Assembly (NCBI GenBank): GCA_017506865.1
Contig: JAFCMP010000098.1
Span: forward strand, 124,001-188,000
Source: Tribonema minus
Lineage: Eukaryota; Sar; Xanthophyceae; Tribonematales; Tribonemataceae
Length of the DNA: 64,000 bases
Reading direction: 5' to 3'
Position 1 is the first letter of the stretch. Every line of letters starts with the position of its first letter. This document shows positions 1-27,627 of the stretch, piece by piece. A model generated the notes under the pieces. The model did no database searches. It was not told the origin of the DNA and saw only the letters and a list, made by a program, of their open reading frames with translations. The translations under genes and the position numbers were made by a program.

Positions 1-808
1 GGGGGGACAACAGATGCCGGGCTTCTGCTGCTCGCGTTATGGACAAGCAGGGTCAGGGTTAGGGTTGCGACCCGCAAGACCAGGCATGCACCTGTGGCAG
101 AGTACCTACTACCTGGTAGGCTCGCATGCAGTAAGTCTCTGTTTTCGTTGCGCGTTGTTGAAGTTTTGCATGGGGAAACAACGGGGAGAGCCAGCTGGGG
201 GGGGGGAGGGGGGGGGGGGGGGGGGGGGGCAACATACAAGGACCCGCCACCGCGGCGCGCTTCTCTGGTGACGTAAATGGACCGGTTGGCTGAATTTGCG
301 GATGCCCTGTGTGGTATGTCAAAGCGAATCTGCGAATGTACAGATCTCTGCACAGATGTCAGGACAGAGCAGACAGTGTCTGTGGTGCAGTTGGCCCGGG
401 CGATGCGACCGGCTAACCCTAGCCTAACCCCAAGTTCCTACCGGTTTGTCCCGCAGCTGTGTGTGATGGCTGCAGAGCCTTCAGGAATCGAAGCACGACC
501 ACGCAGTACAATCAGAATGAGTCATCACCATCTGATTGTCTGTCAAATGTGTGTTCTGTGAGTAGGCAGTCCGCATAACCTGCCCGGTGTTGGCCGCATA
601 CGCACACTGTACCTCCATGGACCACATCCTTGTATTGCCGTGTCTGCGCTCTGATGGTAGTGCGATGCTCAACAGCAAACTTCAACTTCAATGTCACATG
701 TACTTTTTTGTGTTGTTGGCGTACAACAGCTCGATGGCGCCAGCAAGCGCATGCATCGTTGCTCACTGTCTACCCGTCGCGCTGCTGCTTCTGCTGCTGC
801 TGCTGCAG
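1..808. other. Presumed intron upstream of first visible gyrB exon
   Basis: I find no coding exon here. The stretch contains a long G tract (about 199-229), a telomere-like GGTTAGGG motif near 54-66, and CTAACCCTAG/CTAACCCC motifs near 413-430. A CTG microsatellite runs directly into the acceptor of the first visible gyrB exon. The N-terminal ATPase exons of gyrB should lie to the left of the window. Confidence 0.5.
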
Positions 809-15758
<14,950 letters not shown>

Positions 15759-16467
15759 GGCCTGCACAACACAAAAACACAGGTAGGCGCGCACATGTGT
15801 GGTGTGTGCCCATCTCCGAATGGCACACGAGCATCACACAGAGTGTGTACACATAGTGGTGCCCGCACTGGGGGACTGCGAGGCCCTTGATTGTTGCTGC
15901 ACCTGCTGTCTTGGCACACATGCACTACTGTGCTATGGCAATGGATGTCAACACATTTTGATGCCGGTCTGGTGTGTATACCTGTCTCTCTGACTACTAT
16001 TCTATGCTTTGCTTGTACATGCTCTCTATACACTCGCTTGTGCGTCGCACAGCAGGCATGGCACGCTGGTGGTGATGCAGCACTTGCTCGAAGTATTTGA
16101 AACAGCATCGCATTTTGAACGAGCCACCCAAATGCACTTCAACGATGTGAGCAGCCACGGCGGGGGTATGCCAAAGCGAAGTGGCCTGGTGGTGGTGGTT
16201 GAGAGTACAGCCTGCATGTCTCAGATGATGTCGCAACATTTACATTTGCGCAAGTCTGATTATTTGTCAACATCGCAGCAACAATCGGCTGCAAGGGGAA
16301 ACCGAGGTTTCAACCTCGCTTGAATGCGAGCTCAACTTTTTTGGCTGTGTTTCAACTGCCGTTCTGTGCTGGGACCCGGAACAGGCCTGAGATGCCACAC
16401 CGGCTTGTAATAGCTGCGCAGCGAAGCACGAGGTGTGTATACCGTGCTGCATTTGCCTCTGCTGCTG
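15759..16467. other. Intergenic region between gyrB and GH26 gene
   Basis: About 700 bp with no supported gene. It should hold the gyrB 3' UTR and the GH26 promoter. I recognise no specific promoter or polyadenylation motif. Confidence 0.5.
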
Positions 16468-19400
16468 ATGGCTCGGAAAACCGGTACCATGCGACGGGTG
16501 CAACGAGCGGCCTCCGTGCTCGCGCTGATAGTTTGTGCCTCCAGCACCACCAACGCCGCAGACTCGGCGTGCGCAATAGGGCACCAAAGTCAGGTGAGCC
16601 TACACGCAGCTGTCGCGGATACTGACACTGCCTTGCATGACTTTGCGCGTGCTTTCTTGCTCAATGCGTGCACCTGATGCATGTGATGCCTCATGCACCT
16701 CTGCGGGAATGTCTCTGTCTCTCAGGGCGCGTGTTGCCCTGCCTCATGCAAAAGCTGCGGCGACTCCGCGGCGCACTGCTCTGGCCTTCCTGGAGCGGCA
16801 TCCGAATGCTGCACGCTCGGCCGCCTCTGCTCAAGTCACGAGCCGCCGTGCATGCTAGATGACGGTTCGCTGGGTATGGAGCCTGAACTGCCAGAGGTTC
16901 CGGACCGTGGACTGCCTCCGTTAGACAAGGCAGTTGGCCCTGCTCCTGCGGATGAGGCGGCCTCAGAGGAGGCAGCCGAGGCTGCCGATGCCGATATTGA
17001 CTCAGCAGACGAGGATGATGCGGAGGACTTGGAGCTCACTAGTGAAGAAAGGTGCGTCGGCAAAGTGTTCGTTGTGCCTCCATTCTTTGTTGACCGCATC
17101 CAGCATGTCAGTCGGGCAGTGTACTATTGCATAAAATACGGTACTAAGCAACGGCGATGTCTGCCAGTTTTTTGCTCGTCATGCGCTAGTTGCGATTAGG
17201 ACGTTCTATGCACAAAGCTGCGAGAGAGGTGCGCGGAGAGGGCTCGCTGGTTGAAACAACATGGTCTGTGCTTGATCATTGTTGCGCAAATAGCCCTACA
17301 GTCAACACACTTTTGATAAGGAAGCAGGCTGTGCATTTTTTTGACACCCTAACCCTGAGCGAAGCAGGCTGTGCACTTGTTGGGAAACTTTCGGCCATTT
17401 CACTTAATTGACCTACATTGACGATGCAATCTCCTCCATATTGACAACGTGCATCCACATGCAGCAACCCATGCACATGTTGTTCAAGAACAGTGGGGCG
17501 CCCAGAGAAGGTACATGCAACTCGATTGCATGCTGCCTTGCATATATATAGACTCAGATTGGGCACTAACTAACCTTAACGGCCCCTATCCACCCTCCCC
17601 CCCTCCTCAGGGAGCTGCGAAGGAAGCGCCGGAAAAGGGGCGGCGGCAAAAAGAAGAAGCGGCGCGCGCGCAAGGGCGGCAAAAAGCGCGGCAAGGGGCG
17701 GCGCAAGAAGGGCGGCGGCGGAAAGAAGCGGCGCAACGGCGGCGGAAAGAAGAAGCACGCCGGCAAAAAGGGCGGCAAAAAGGGGCGGCGCGGTGGCAAG
17801 GGCAAGGGGCGGGGCGGCGGCCCCAAGCACAAGCCCAACAAGGGTGGCGGCCCCAAGCACAAGCCCAACAAGGGCAGGAAGCCCCGCAAGGACACGAAGC
17901 CCCATGGAGGCGGCGGCAAGAAGGGCCCCAAGGAGCCCGTGCCGCCGCCGCCGGGCAGCGTGAAGCGCAACTCGCGCGTGGGCGTGCTGAGCGGGCCGCG
18001 CATGAGCGTGCAGCAGCGCGAGAAGGCGTACAAAGTGCGCTTCGACTCGGAGCTCATGTACCAGTCCGTGACGGTGAGTGCAGGTGGCAGAGGGGTAGGT
18101 ACATATGTGTGCATTCATGCTTGGCAGAAGACAACTGTGTGTGTGTGCCGGTTGCGAAGTTTCGTTGCGGGCGGCATGAGACGGGCGCTGCTGTGTGGCT
18201 GCATCCTTGGTGACACCGGGAGGACGTGCGCGCGCTGTTGTGATGAACATCAGCGTACATCCAGACCAGTGGGAGCAGCTGGTTGGGGCCGTCTGGACAC
18301 TGCATTGTTTCACAGTGTTGTTGAGGTTTTTACAACTTCAACATGCTGTCCCTACTAACTCTAACCAACTAATGAAGTATCTATCTATCTACGATGCTGG
18401 ACGCATGACTTTGGCACATAATCATGCTTGCAGTTCACAGTGTTGATGCAAAGGGTGTGACGTCCGATGCTGTGCTGTGCTCATGCTCGGCTGTTCAGAT
18501 CTACGTGTGGCGCTGTTGATACTTGGGCACATACACTGCCACCAATGACTTTGCCGGCTGCTGATGCTCAGCTCAGTCAAGCATCACTGCACGTTTTGAA
18601 CCTTGTGCGCCGGTGCTTCCCACTCTTGTCGACGCACTATGACTCACTCTACAGAAAGGTGCAACTTGTCATTTTATAAAGAGGTGTGCAACTGATGCTT
18701 GGGTATCCATGATTTGCTGCACCTCACCGCCCTGCCTTGCCGCCTGCATTGCCGCAACAGGACCTTGACTGGGGCAAGGTGAAGGCCGTCTTGGACGACA
18801 AGAAGGGTGTAGATTTCGTGATGGAGTTTGGGGACGAGGGCTCCAACCTCAGGTGATTCATTGCTCAAGATCACTTGCTTCTGTTGAAGTATGAGATGAG
18901 AAAACGTGCAGTTTTTCATGTCAGCATTCCACAGCCGTAAAGGTACGCTTCATCAGGCCTCATTTCGCAAGTGTCTACTCAGCACTGCACCCTTGTCAAA
19001 TGCCTGTAGCATGAAATACCCACGTTGTTCTGTCGTACTGCTGCCAGCATCCACTGCATCTGCACAGGAGCAGCAGCGCACGCGCCGTGCTCCGCCAACT
19101 CCATTGCGCGTCACACCACTTTCCTGTAAATTGTTAGCACTGTAGCACTGTAATTCTCACACATGCTCTGCGCCGCGCGGTTCGCTCTGACTTCTTTCCG
19201 TCTTAGGTCCATTGCACAGGGTGCCTACGACCACTACCTGCAGACGTTTGGCAAGGCCGCCAAGAAGGACGGCAGGACCATCAACGTCCGCCCGCTGCAC
19301 GAGATGAACGGCGAATGGTACCCGTGGTGTGTTTTCACCCCAGGGAACAGCCTCAGCGATTTCAAGAACGCCTTCAAGCGCGTCGTCAGCGTGCTCAAGT

Positions 19401-21518
19401 CCACCGGCGGCAACTTCAAATTCCAGCTGAGCTACGCGGCGCAGAATGCCAGCGGCCACAAGAACCCCTTCATGGACTTCTATCCGGGGGACGCATATGT
19501 GGATGCGGTGCGTAACACTTGAAGTTGGAGTATTTGAACCTTTGAAACAGCTGCTGTTTGAAGTTCGTGTCTTGTCTGTGCTTCATCAGAAAGAAAATCA
19601 TTGATTGATGTGTTGTCTTTTTTTTTCTGCCTGAATGGGGATGTGACATCGGAGGGGGGTCGGGGTATTGTACTGCTGGTGAAGCGTCGATATTGACCCA
19701 CAGTCACACAGATCACCTGTATTCTTCCCACGCAACCCCCCTGCATCTGCATCATACGGCAGCACACCATTTGCTTGTGCTCTTCTTTGACATATCCTCT
19801 TGCAGACCCCGGTGCTGATCCCGTGCCTCTGTTTCGCCATGTGCTGTGTACATCTGACAACACCACACATCTCGTACTGACACCTCGTGCGTTTCACTTC
19901 AACAGGTCTGCGTGTCCGCGTACAACCTGTGCGGCGCGACGTACGACGAAAACAAGCCGCTCGCGGAATCCCTTCTGCCGTGGTATGCTGAGGTGCGTAC
20001 CCTGACCATTGCCGCTGCATGTTGCATGACGTGTTGGCTAGAGGCCTGATGCGCCACGAACTGTTGTGCAGCAACCTGTGCTCAAAGACTTGGCGTCGTC
20101 CATTGACTGCAGGTACAGCATGGCGTCCAAAATGGTAGGGCATGCCTGAAGACTGCATACAAAAAAAAAATCAATCGCAGCATTACGTGTAGAGCGCTTT
20201 TAAGCGACATCCAGAACATCAGTGCGCACATGTATCATGGCGCAGTGATGATGCAACATGATATATACATTTTCTGCTGCGCATTCTGACCATCTCCACT
20301 GTGACGTCATTCTGTGTTTTGCTCTGCAGATGTCCAGGTCTGTCAACAAGCCCTTCTGCATAGCAGGTACGTGTTCCATGGCATGTGCTTTTGGCATGCC
20401 TCACAATGTTTGCGTTGTCTGCCCTGAGAAATCAGTCAGCCGAGCACCTGTGCTGCAATTAACTCGTGTGTCTATCAATGCTGCCCCTGTCTCTCGCAGA
20501 GATGAGCAGTACAGGGTTTTGCAACGGCAAGGACCAGTGGATCAAGGATTCCTGGAAGACACTTACCTACCAGTACACAAAGTTCAACAACATCAACTGG
20601 TGAGTAACCACCCAAGCGCCTGCATTTCTTCCATTGCAAGCAATCAGTTGCGGCTTGCCATGGGGTGCAGCCAGCAGTCGTCTGCGCTCGCTCATCTTGG
20701 AGCATGATCGCTTACACATGTTGCACCGCCACACTGGTCTTGTGGTGCTTGCATACTTCTACCTGATTGTTGGCTCGTGCATGCATGCCATTGGACTAGG
20801 CAACCAACCTGACACATATCGCTGTACACCCTGTATGTTCTCACTGACAGGTTCTTCCAGAACAAGGTGGACCTGCTAGGCAGAGACTGGGACCTCAACT
20901 CAAGGGTGAGTCATCCATTCATTGATTCATCCATTCGTGCATTCTTCAATTACAACAGCATTGTGTTGTTGTTCATGGGATAATGCGATACCACTGCCAG
21001 CACATAGACCCACGCAGTTGCTTGCCCGCCGTAACATATGTACATCATTAATTCAGCTGGGTCTGGACATGGACACTTTGCGCCTGGGTGTTGTGCTCTG
21101 CCACACAAACAGCAGCAAGCATCCATCACCAGAGCGTTACTTCTCATCAAAGCTGCCACCAATGCTCACGTCGTCTGTAGCCACGCATGCAGCAGATGTC
21201 AACACACGAAAGCTTCAATTGCCCCCTGTGATACTTATGTTAGCCACGTGTGCGTCACGATTATGCCAGGCATGGGTGATACATTTTCCCCTCACCCCTC
21301 ACCTGCGCACCGCTACTGTACTCTGCAATTCGCAGGCTGACGTCAACGCCTTTGTGAGCGGCTTCCGCATGTTCAAGTCGGCCACCGGGGGCCGCCGCCT
21401 GTTTGCCGACATAGAGCCGGCAGAAGGCGAAGAGGCGGACTTTGAAGTTGCAGAAGATGCGCTACTGGCACTCCCTGCTCCAGCAACAGCGGCAGAAGAG
21501 GCGCAGCAGCACCTCTAG
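16468..21518 (+). CDS. Secreted GH26-like beta-mannanase with Cys-rich module and polyampholyte linker
   Basis: Ten exons: 16468-16593, 16726-17051, 17611-18073, 18761-18852, 19207-19507, 19906-19992, 20330-20366, 20500-20599, 20851-20905, 21336-21518. They sum to 1770 nt (589 aa, stop TAG) with consistent phases. Order in the protein: signal peptide (about 1-27, core SVLALIVCASS); Cys-rich module from residue 45 (CCPASCKSCG, then CC and C pairs); acidic Ala/Asp/Glu stretch (about 107-150); strongly basic Lys/Arg/Gly stretch (about 152-265) with a duplicated GGGPKHKPNKG; then the catalytic domain. Catalytic blocks are VRPLHEMNGEW (likely acid/base Glu368) and KPFCIAEMSSTG (likely nucleophile Glu478), as in GH26 enzymes cutting beta-1,4-mannan. 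Family assignment rests on these blocks and their order. The first ATG of the signal peptide was chosen; a second in-frame ATG lies at 16489. One further exon between 18074 and 18760 cannot be excluded. Confidence 0.8.
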
Positions 21519-22030
21519 GGCTCGCGCCCCCCCACACAAGAAATGGGGAGGGGGGAAGGCATGAAAAGCAGAGGGGGGGGCGTCTCCCCCCCTCATGCCT
21601 GACCCCCCGTTTGACCCTACGCGGTGTCTCATTAGTGCTCATCTCTTCAACCTTCCTTGGGCCTCTCTCGGTTTGTTATGTGTGATATGCGTGTAAGGTT
21701 TTTTCGCCTGCGCCCGCGCTCGCTGTCCAAGCGCGGGCGCGCGAAACGGTCGGGGCGGCCGTGCGCGTCTGGCTGTCAGGCAGCACTGCGCAGCGCGCAC
21801 GGCCGTGTGGTAGGCATTGTTGAAGGCAGTCGGCTCCGCGGACGTCGACGTCGGTCTCCACAGTTGAAGTTGCCGCATGAGCTGCGCGGCAGTGGCGCTC
21901 CCGGGGGGAGCGCTCATGTTGAGTTGGAACGCTTTGTTGCGCGCGCCGGCAGAGCGGCGGCTGCTGCTGAGCGGTGTTGCGGTGTCGGTGCTGCGGTGTG
22001 GGCGGCGTGCACGCTGTAGTCGGCCCTGGT

Positions 22031-22068
<38 letters not shown>

Positions 22069-22790
22069 CTTTTATATGTGATTTACCAACCAGGGCTCAT
22101 TACAACAGCACCAGGGCGTACTTCAATGCCATGCGGGGCCGCCATGAGAGCCCCACAGGCCCGTTGCTACAAAACCTACAGTCCGTCACCCCCCACCCCC
22201 CCGCTCGCGCCAGGTTTGATCCTGGATTTTGTGGTTTTGTGTAATAAGATCCCATTTCCCCCCAACATGCGCACTGTGTCTACGGTATGTGCGTGTTTGT
22301 CTGCCTGCAGCTTGCTTGAACCACTAATCTGTGATTATCTGCCACATGAAAATGCTTGCTGTGATTATCTGCCACATGAAAATGCTTACTGCGTGCAGTG
22401 CTTGCCAGCACATTTTCAGACCCGTCGCTGTAGCTCGCAGCTGAGTGCAGTGGAGTGCACGGTACTCGACTTGAGTCCATATTTTAGGGCACATGATGAA
22501 GATACGTAATGTGATGTGATGTTGTTCTCACTGCAACTGCATGTTGAAGCTGGCACAACATCACAGTTGAAGGTTGCAAAGCTGTACACAGGCCCTTGAA
22601 TTAGCACGCAGCCAGCACCACATCAGTTTCTCCAGTCCCCATCTGCATTGCGTCATGGCAAGGCTGAGTTGCATACCCAAGATGCAACGTTTCCGAGAGT
22701 GAATGGAAATTCACTCAGCCAAGTAACCTTGAAAGTACTAGTTTGTGTTGTGTGTGGGTTGCATGCTGCAGAAACAAGACATTGCCATAA
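21519..22790. other. GH26 3' region and spacer
   Basis: No supported gene. It contains a G/C-rich inverted repeat just after the stop (about 21530-21605, GGCATGA facing TCATGCC), a CT microsatellite (about 22033-22065) and a direct duplication of TGATTATCTGCCACATGAAA near 22331-22385. Nearly all of it is repeated after the second GH26 copy. Confidence 0.6.
22033..22065 (+). repeat. CT microsatellite
   Basis: An uninterrupted run of CT downstream of the GH26 gene, with a counterpart at 25657-25689 in the duplicate. Confidence 0.9.
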
Positions 22791-22866
22791 TGTGAGCACT
22801 GTGGCACTGCGATTATCACACGTGTGCTGCGCCCTGCGTCGCTCTCTGCGCTTCTCTCTGCCTCAG

Positions 22867-25164
22867 GTCGATCGCGCAGGGCGCCTACGACCACTACCTT
22901 CAGGCGTTTGGCAAGGCCGCCAAGAAGGACGGCAGGCCCATCAACGTTCGCCCGCTGCACGAGATGAACGGCGCCTGGTACCCATGGTGTGTTTTCACCA
23001 CAGGGAACAGCCTCAGCGACTTTAAGAACGCCTTCAAGCGCGTCGTCAGCGTGCTCAAGTCCACCGGCGGCAACTTCAAGTTCCAGCTGAGCTACGCGGC
23101 GCAGAACGCCAGCGGCCACAAGAACCCCTTCATGGACTTCTACCCGGGGGATGCATACGTGGATGCGGTGCGTAACACTTGAAGTTTGAGTATTTGAACC
23201 TTAAAACTGCTGCTGTTTGAAGTTCGTGTCTTGTCTGTGCTTCATGGGAAACAAAATCGTTGATGTGTTGTCTTTTTTTTCTGCCTGAATGGGGATGTGA
23301 CTCCGGAGGGGGGTCGGGTGACTCCGGAGGGGGGTCGGGTGAAGCGTCGATATTGACCCACAGTCACACAGATCACCTGTATGCTTCCCACGCAAACCCC
23401 CTGCATCTGCATCATACGGCAGCACACCATTTGCTTGTGCTCTTCTTTGACTATCCTTTTGCAGACCCCGGTGCTGATCCCGTGCCTCTGTTTCGCAATG
23501 TGCTGTGTACATCTGACAACACCAGACATATCTTACTGACACCTCCTGCGTTGTACTTCAACTGCAGGTCTGAGTGTCCGCGTACAACCTGTGCGGCGCG
23601 ACGTACGACAAAAACAAGCCGCTCGCGGAATCCCTTCTGCCGTGGTGTGCTGAGGTGCGTACCCTCACCATTGCCGCTGCACTTTCCATGACCCGGTAGC
23701 TAGAGGACTGATGCACTGCGAAGTGTTGTGCTCAAACACTTCACAAGTTGGCGTAGTCCATTGACTGAAGGTACAGCGTGGGGTCCAAAATGGCACGGCA
23801 TACATGAAGACTACATCAACAACAAACGCGACATGATGTGTCGGGCGCTTTTGGGCGACATCCAGAACATCAGTGCGCATATGTAACAACATTTTACATA
23901 TATATTTATTGATGCAGCACATTCTGACCATGCCCACTGCAACATCTCTTTGTGGGTTGCTCTGCAGATGTCTCGGTCCGTCAACAAGCCCTTCTGCATA
24001 GCAGGTACGTGTTCCATGGCATGTGCTTTTGGCATGCCTCACAATGTTTGAGCCATCTGCCCTGAGAAATCGGTGAGCCGAGCACCTGTGCTGCAAATAT
24101 TAACTCCCGTGTCCGACGGTGCTGCACCTGTCTCTCGCAGAGATGAGCAGTACAGGGAATTGCAATGACAAGGACCAGTGGATCAAGGACTCCTGAAAGA
24201 CGCTTACCTACCAGTACACAAAGTTCAATAACATCAACCGGTGAGTGACCGCCCACGCGCCTGCATTTCTCCATTGCAAGCAATGAGTTGCGGCTTGCCA
24301 TGGGGTGCAGCCAGCTGTCGTGCGCCTGCGCTCGCTCATCTCAGAGCATGACCGCTTACACATGCGTTGCACCGGCACGCTGGTCTTGTGGTGCTTGTAT
24401 ACTTCTATGTACCTGCATTGTTTGTTGGCTCGTGCATGCATGCCATTGAACTTGACAAAATAGCTACAGCTGTACACCCTGTTGGTTCTCACTGACAGGT
24501 TCTTCCAGAATAAGGTGGACCTGCTAGGCAGAGACTGGGACCTCAACTCAAGGGTGAGTCATCCATTCTTTGATTCATTCATTCGTGCATTCTTCAATTA
24601 CAACAGCATTGTGTTGTTGTTCATGGATAATGCGACACCACTGCCAGCACATAGACCCACGCAGTTGCTTGCCCGCCGTAACATATGTACATCACTAGTT
24701 CAGCTGGGTCTGGACATGGACACTTTGCGCCTGGGTGTTGTGCTCTGCCAAACAAACAGCAGCAAGCATCCATCACCAGAGCGTTACTTCTCATCAAAGC
24801 TGCCACCAATGCTCACGTCGTCTGTAGCCACGCATGCAGCAGATGTCAACACACGAAAGCTTCCATTGCCCCCTGTGATACTTATGTTAGCCATGTGTGC
24901 GTCACTATTTTGCCAGCCATCGGTACATCACATTCTTCTCCTACCCACCTGTGCACTGCTACTGTACTCTGCGATGCGCAGGCTGAAGTCAACGCCTTTG
25001 TGAGCGGCTTCCGCATGTTCAAGTCGGCCACCGGGGGCCGTCGCCTGTTTGCCGACATAGAGCCGGCAGAAGGCGAAGAGGCGGACTTTGAAGTTGCAGA
25101 AAATGAGCTACTGGCACTACCTGCTCCAGCAACAGCGGCAGAAGAGGCGCAGCAGCACCTCTAG
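22867..25164 (+). pseudogene. GH26 tandem copy, 5'-truncated with two nonsense codons
   Basis: Matches exons 5-10 of the upstream GH26 gene: 22867-23167, about 23568-23654, 23969-24005, 24141-24240, 24500-24554 and 24982-25164. The first exon retains HEMNGAWYPW. The next exon reads GTC TGA GTG where the intact gene has GTC TGC GTG, and the EMSSTG exon has TCC TGA where the intact gene has TCC TGG. Signal peptide, Cys-rich module and linker are absent. The last exon is nearly unchanged, so the duplication is recent or still exchanging sequence with its neighbour. Start sites and expression are unknown, and a functional product is unlikely. Confidence 0.87.
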
Positions 25165-25650
25165 GGCTCACGCCCCCCCACACAAGAAATGGGGCGGGGG
25201 GAAGGCATGAAAAGCAGAGGGGGGGGCGTCTCCCCCCCCCATGCCTGACCCCCTGTTTGACCCTACGCGGTGTCTCCTTAGTGCTCATCTCTTCAACCTT
25301 CCTTGGGCCTCTCTCGGTTTGTTATGTGTGATATGCGTGTAAGGTTTTTTCGCCTGCGCCCGCGCTCGCTGTTTTGCGCGGGCGCGCGGAACGGTCGGGC
25401 GGCCGTGCGCTGACGATGCGCACGGTTGCGTGGTAGGCGTCAAGAAGGCAGTCGGCTCCGCGGACGCTGGCGTCGGTCTCCACAGTTGAAGTTGCCGCAT
25501 GAGCTGCGCGGCAGTGGCGCTCCCGAGGGGAGCGCTCATGTTGAGTTGGAGCGCTTTGTTGCGCGCGCCAGCAGAGAGCGGCGGCGGCTGCTGCTGCACG
25601 GTGCTGCGGTGTGGGCGGCGCGTGCGCGCTGTAGTCGGCCCTGGTTCTTC

Positions 25651-25656
<6 letters not shown>

Positions 25657-25689
<33 letters not shown>
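25657..25689 (+). repeat. CT microsatellite (duplicate copy)
   Basis: The same position relative to the GH26 stop codon as the 22033 tract. Confidence 0.9.
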
Positions 25690-25692
<3 letters not shown>

Positions 25693-26533
25693 CTTTTATA
25701 CGTGATTTACCAACCAGGGCTCATTACAACAGCACCAGGGCGTACTTCAATGCCATGCGGGGCCGCCATGAGAGCCCCACAGGCCCGTTGCTACAAGATC
25801 TACAGTCCGTCACCCCCCCCCCCCCCCGCTCGCGCCAGGTTTGATCCTGGATTTTGTGGTTTTGTGTAATAAGATCCCATTTCCCCAAAATTTTCGCACT
25901 GTGTCAACGGTATATGGTGATTGTCTGCCTGCAGCTTTCTTGAACCACTCATCTGTGATTATCTGCCACATGAGATTGCGTGCTGCGTGCAGTGCTTGCC
26001 AGCGCATTTCAGACCCGTCGCTGTAGCTTGCAGCTGAGTGCAGTGGAGTGCGCGGTACTCGACTTGAGTTCATATGTTAGGCACATGATGAAGATACGTG
26101 ATGTGATGTGATGTTGTTCTCACTGCAACTGCATGTTGAAGCTGGCACAACATCACAGTTGAAGGTTGCAAAGTTGTACACAGGCCCTTTAATTGGTGCG
26201 CAGCCATCACCACATCAGTTTCTCCAGGCCGCATCTGCATTTCGTGACGACAAGGTACTACCATTGCGCCCGCATGCAAACCCTCGCTGCGCTCGTAGAT
26301 TAATTCTAGCCCTCTTCATCAATCATCACCATCAGCATTAAGAACTCGCCAACATGGAGTCGGTGCATATCAAAAGATGCTGTGGCTGCTGTGAAATCAA
26401 AGCACGCACTGCAGCATGACCATCGTGCTGATGCCGCAAGTGAAGCATGGTGTGAAGGTCCTGTGCTTCGCAAAGTGTCACTGCTTGGCAGTGTGCTGCA
26501 GTAAAAGGCATGTTGTTCCTCATCAACTACAAC

Positions 26534-26650
26534 TAGTACTTCTTGTTAATTCTGGCTCAGGGCGCGAAAAAGCCCAGATGAATGGCATCTAACTTGCTGT
26601 ACAGAATCTACATGTCGTGTGACCGTCTGAAAGTGTCTCAATGACAACCA
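26534..26650 (-). mobile_element. Solitary retrotransposon 3' tail
   Basis: About 115 bp closely matching the tail of element A (3655-3770). Shared blocks include CTCAGGGCGCGAAAAAGCCC, GGCATCTA, GAATCTACATGTCGT and CTGAAAGTGTC. No coding sequence is attached, so this is an extreme 5' truncation or a tail-bearing non-autonomous element. Confidence 0.85.
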
Positions 26651-27627
26651 CCAATATGTACACCATACGGTTGTGCGGTGCCGTCAGGCCACCGCCCAGC
26701 AATCCAGATCACACATTGCAATTTGTGTCGCACAGTGTGTCACAAGGCTTGCGGTAATGTCTAGTGACGTGCGTTTCTGAACATCTGCAGGTATGTCGAT
26801 GTTGGGCTGCACCTGCCACTTGCGGATGCCATGCAAAACCTAGCTAAACGCATATAGCAATCACAGGCGCCATCTTAACCGTGGTCGGCATCCGCAGCAA
26901 AGTGGGCGGTGCAAACATGCGACCATGCAACCATGTCTGGCAGACCAGCACTTCATCGCATTGCATTGAGCCTGATCATTGGCAGCAGCAAGCTGCACTG
27001 AGCAGTTCAAATGGCAGATCACAAGCATATTGCGCATTTGGTCGGCAGCTAGCAGCTTGCCGTCAACACGCGCTGTAGAGCAGGGGTCACAAGTACATAG
27101 GTGCGCATCCCGCAGCAAAGGCGTGAAAAGTGCATGAGCGCCGCAAATCCAGTGGTAGAAGGTGCATGTATGATGAAACTGGCATGAGCGCAAAAAAAAA
27201 ACAGTGGCTTCTGCTTCTACCTATGTCGCGACACTAGTGGACGCCACAGCTGACAATTGGCAATCTGATGCCACTTCCCGCCTGAAATCTACACTATGCC
27301 ATGTGCTCACTTCCCCTACACGCGGAGCTGCCGGCGCTGCAATCGCAACCTGCATGCGCACTTTGGGCTCGTCGCTGCAATAACCTTCATGTGTGCCCGC
27401 GTTTTCATTTGCAGCGCCGCGAGTGGTTGCTGCGGCACATTGCGTAGCCTTTGCCACGTCGGCCGTCACCATGCTAGTGCGTAAAGCAGCTGGCTCGCGT
27501 TTGCTGCCTCCATGTACTACCTCAGCCGTCGCCGCTGCCTGCGCCACAGTTGCTCCCGAAAGATGCCAGCGTGGCGGCAGCAGCAGCTTCCCCCCCCCCC
27601 CCCCCCCCCCGCCGCTGCGCCACACTG
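26651..27627. other. Region with no supported gene
   Basis: Noncoding as far as I can see. A C tract of about 20 bp at 27591-27611 lies just past the LRR gene stop on its 3' side. Confidence 0.45.

Larger units (their letters stand above)
19130..26255 (+). repeat. Tandem segmental duplication, about 3.5 kb per unit
   Basis: Unit 1 is about 19130-22660 and unit 2 about 22790-26255. Each carries the 3' six exons of the GH26 gene, its introns, the CT microsatellite and the downstream CATCAGTTTCTCCAG block. The exons are the most similar part, while introns show small insertions and deletions. The left breakpoint is in the intron just before exon 5, so the second unit lacks the signal peptide and linker exons. 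Confidence 0.88.

Noticed and set aside
17449..18213. Plus-strand 254-codon frame rich in Gln, Arg, Ala and Lys
   Set aside because: Wrong frame of GH26 exon 3. The phase from exon 2 and into exon 4 requires the Lys/Gly frame.
20104..20136. Possible extra 22-nt GH26 exon (GTACAGCATGGCG...)
   Set aside because: It would break the frame, and the acceptor is not kept in the duplicate at 23.77 kb.
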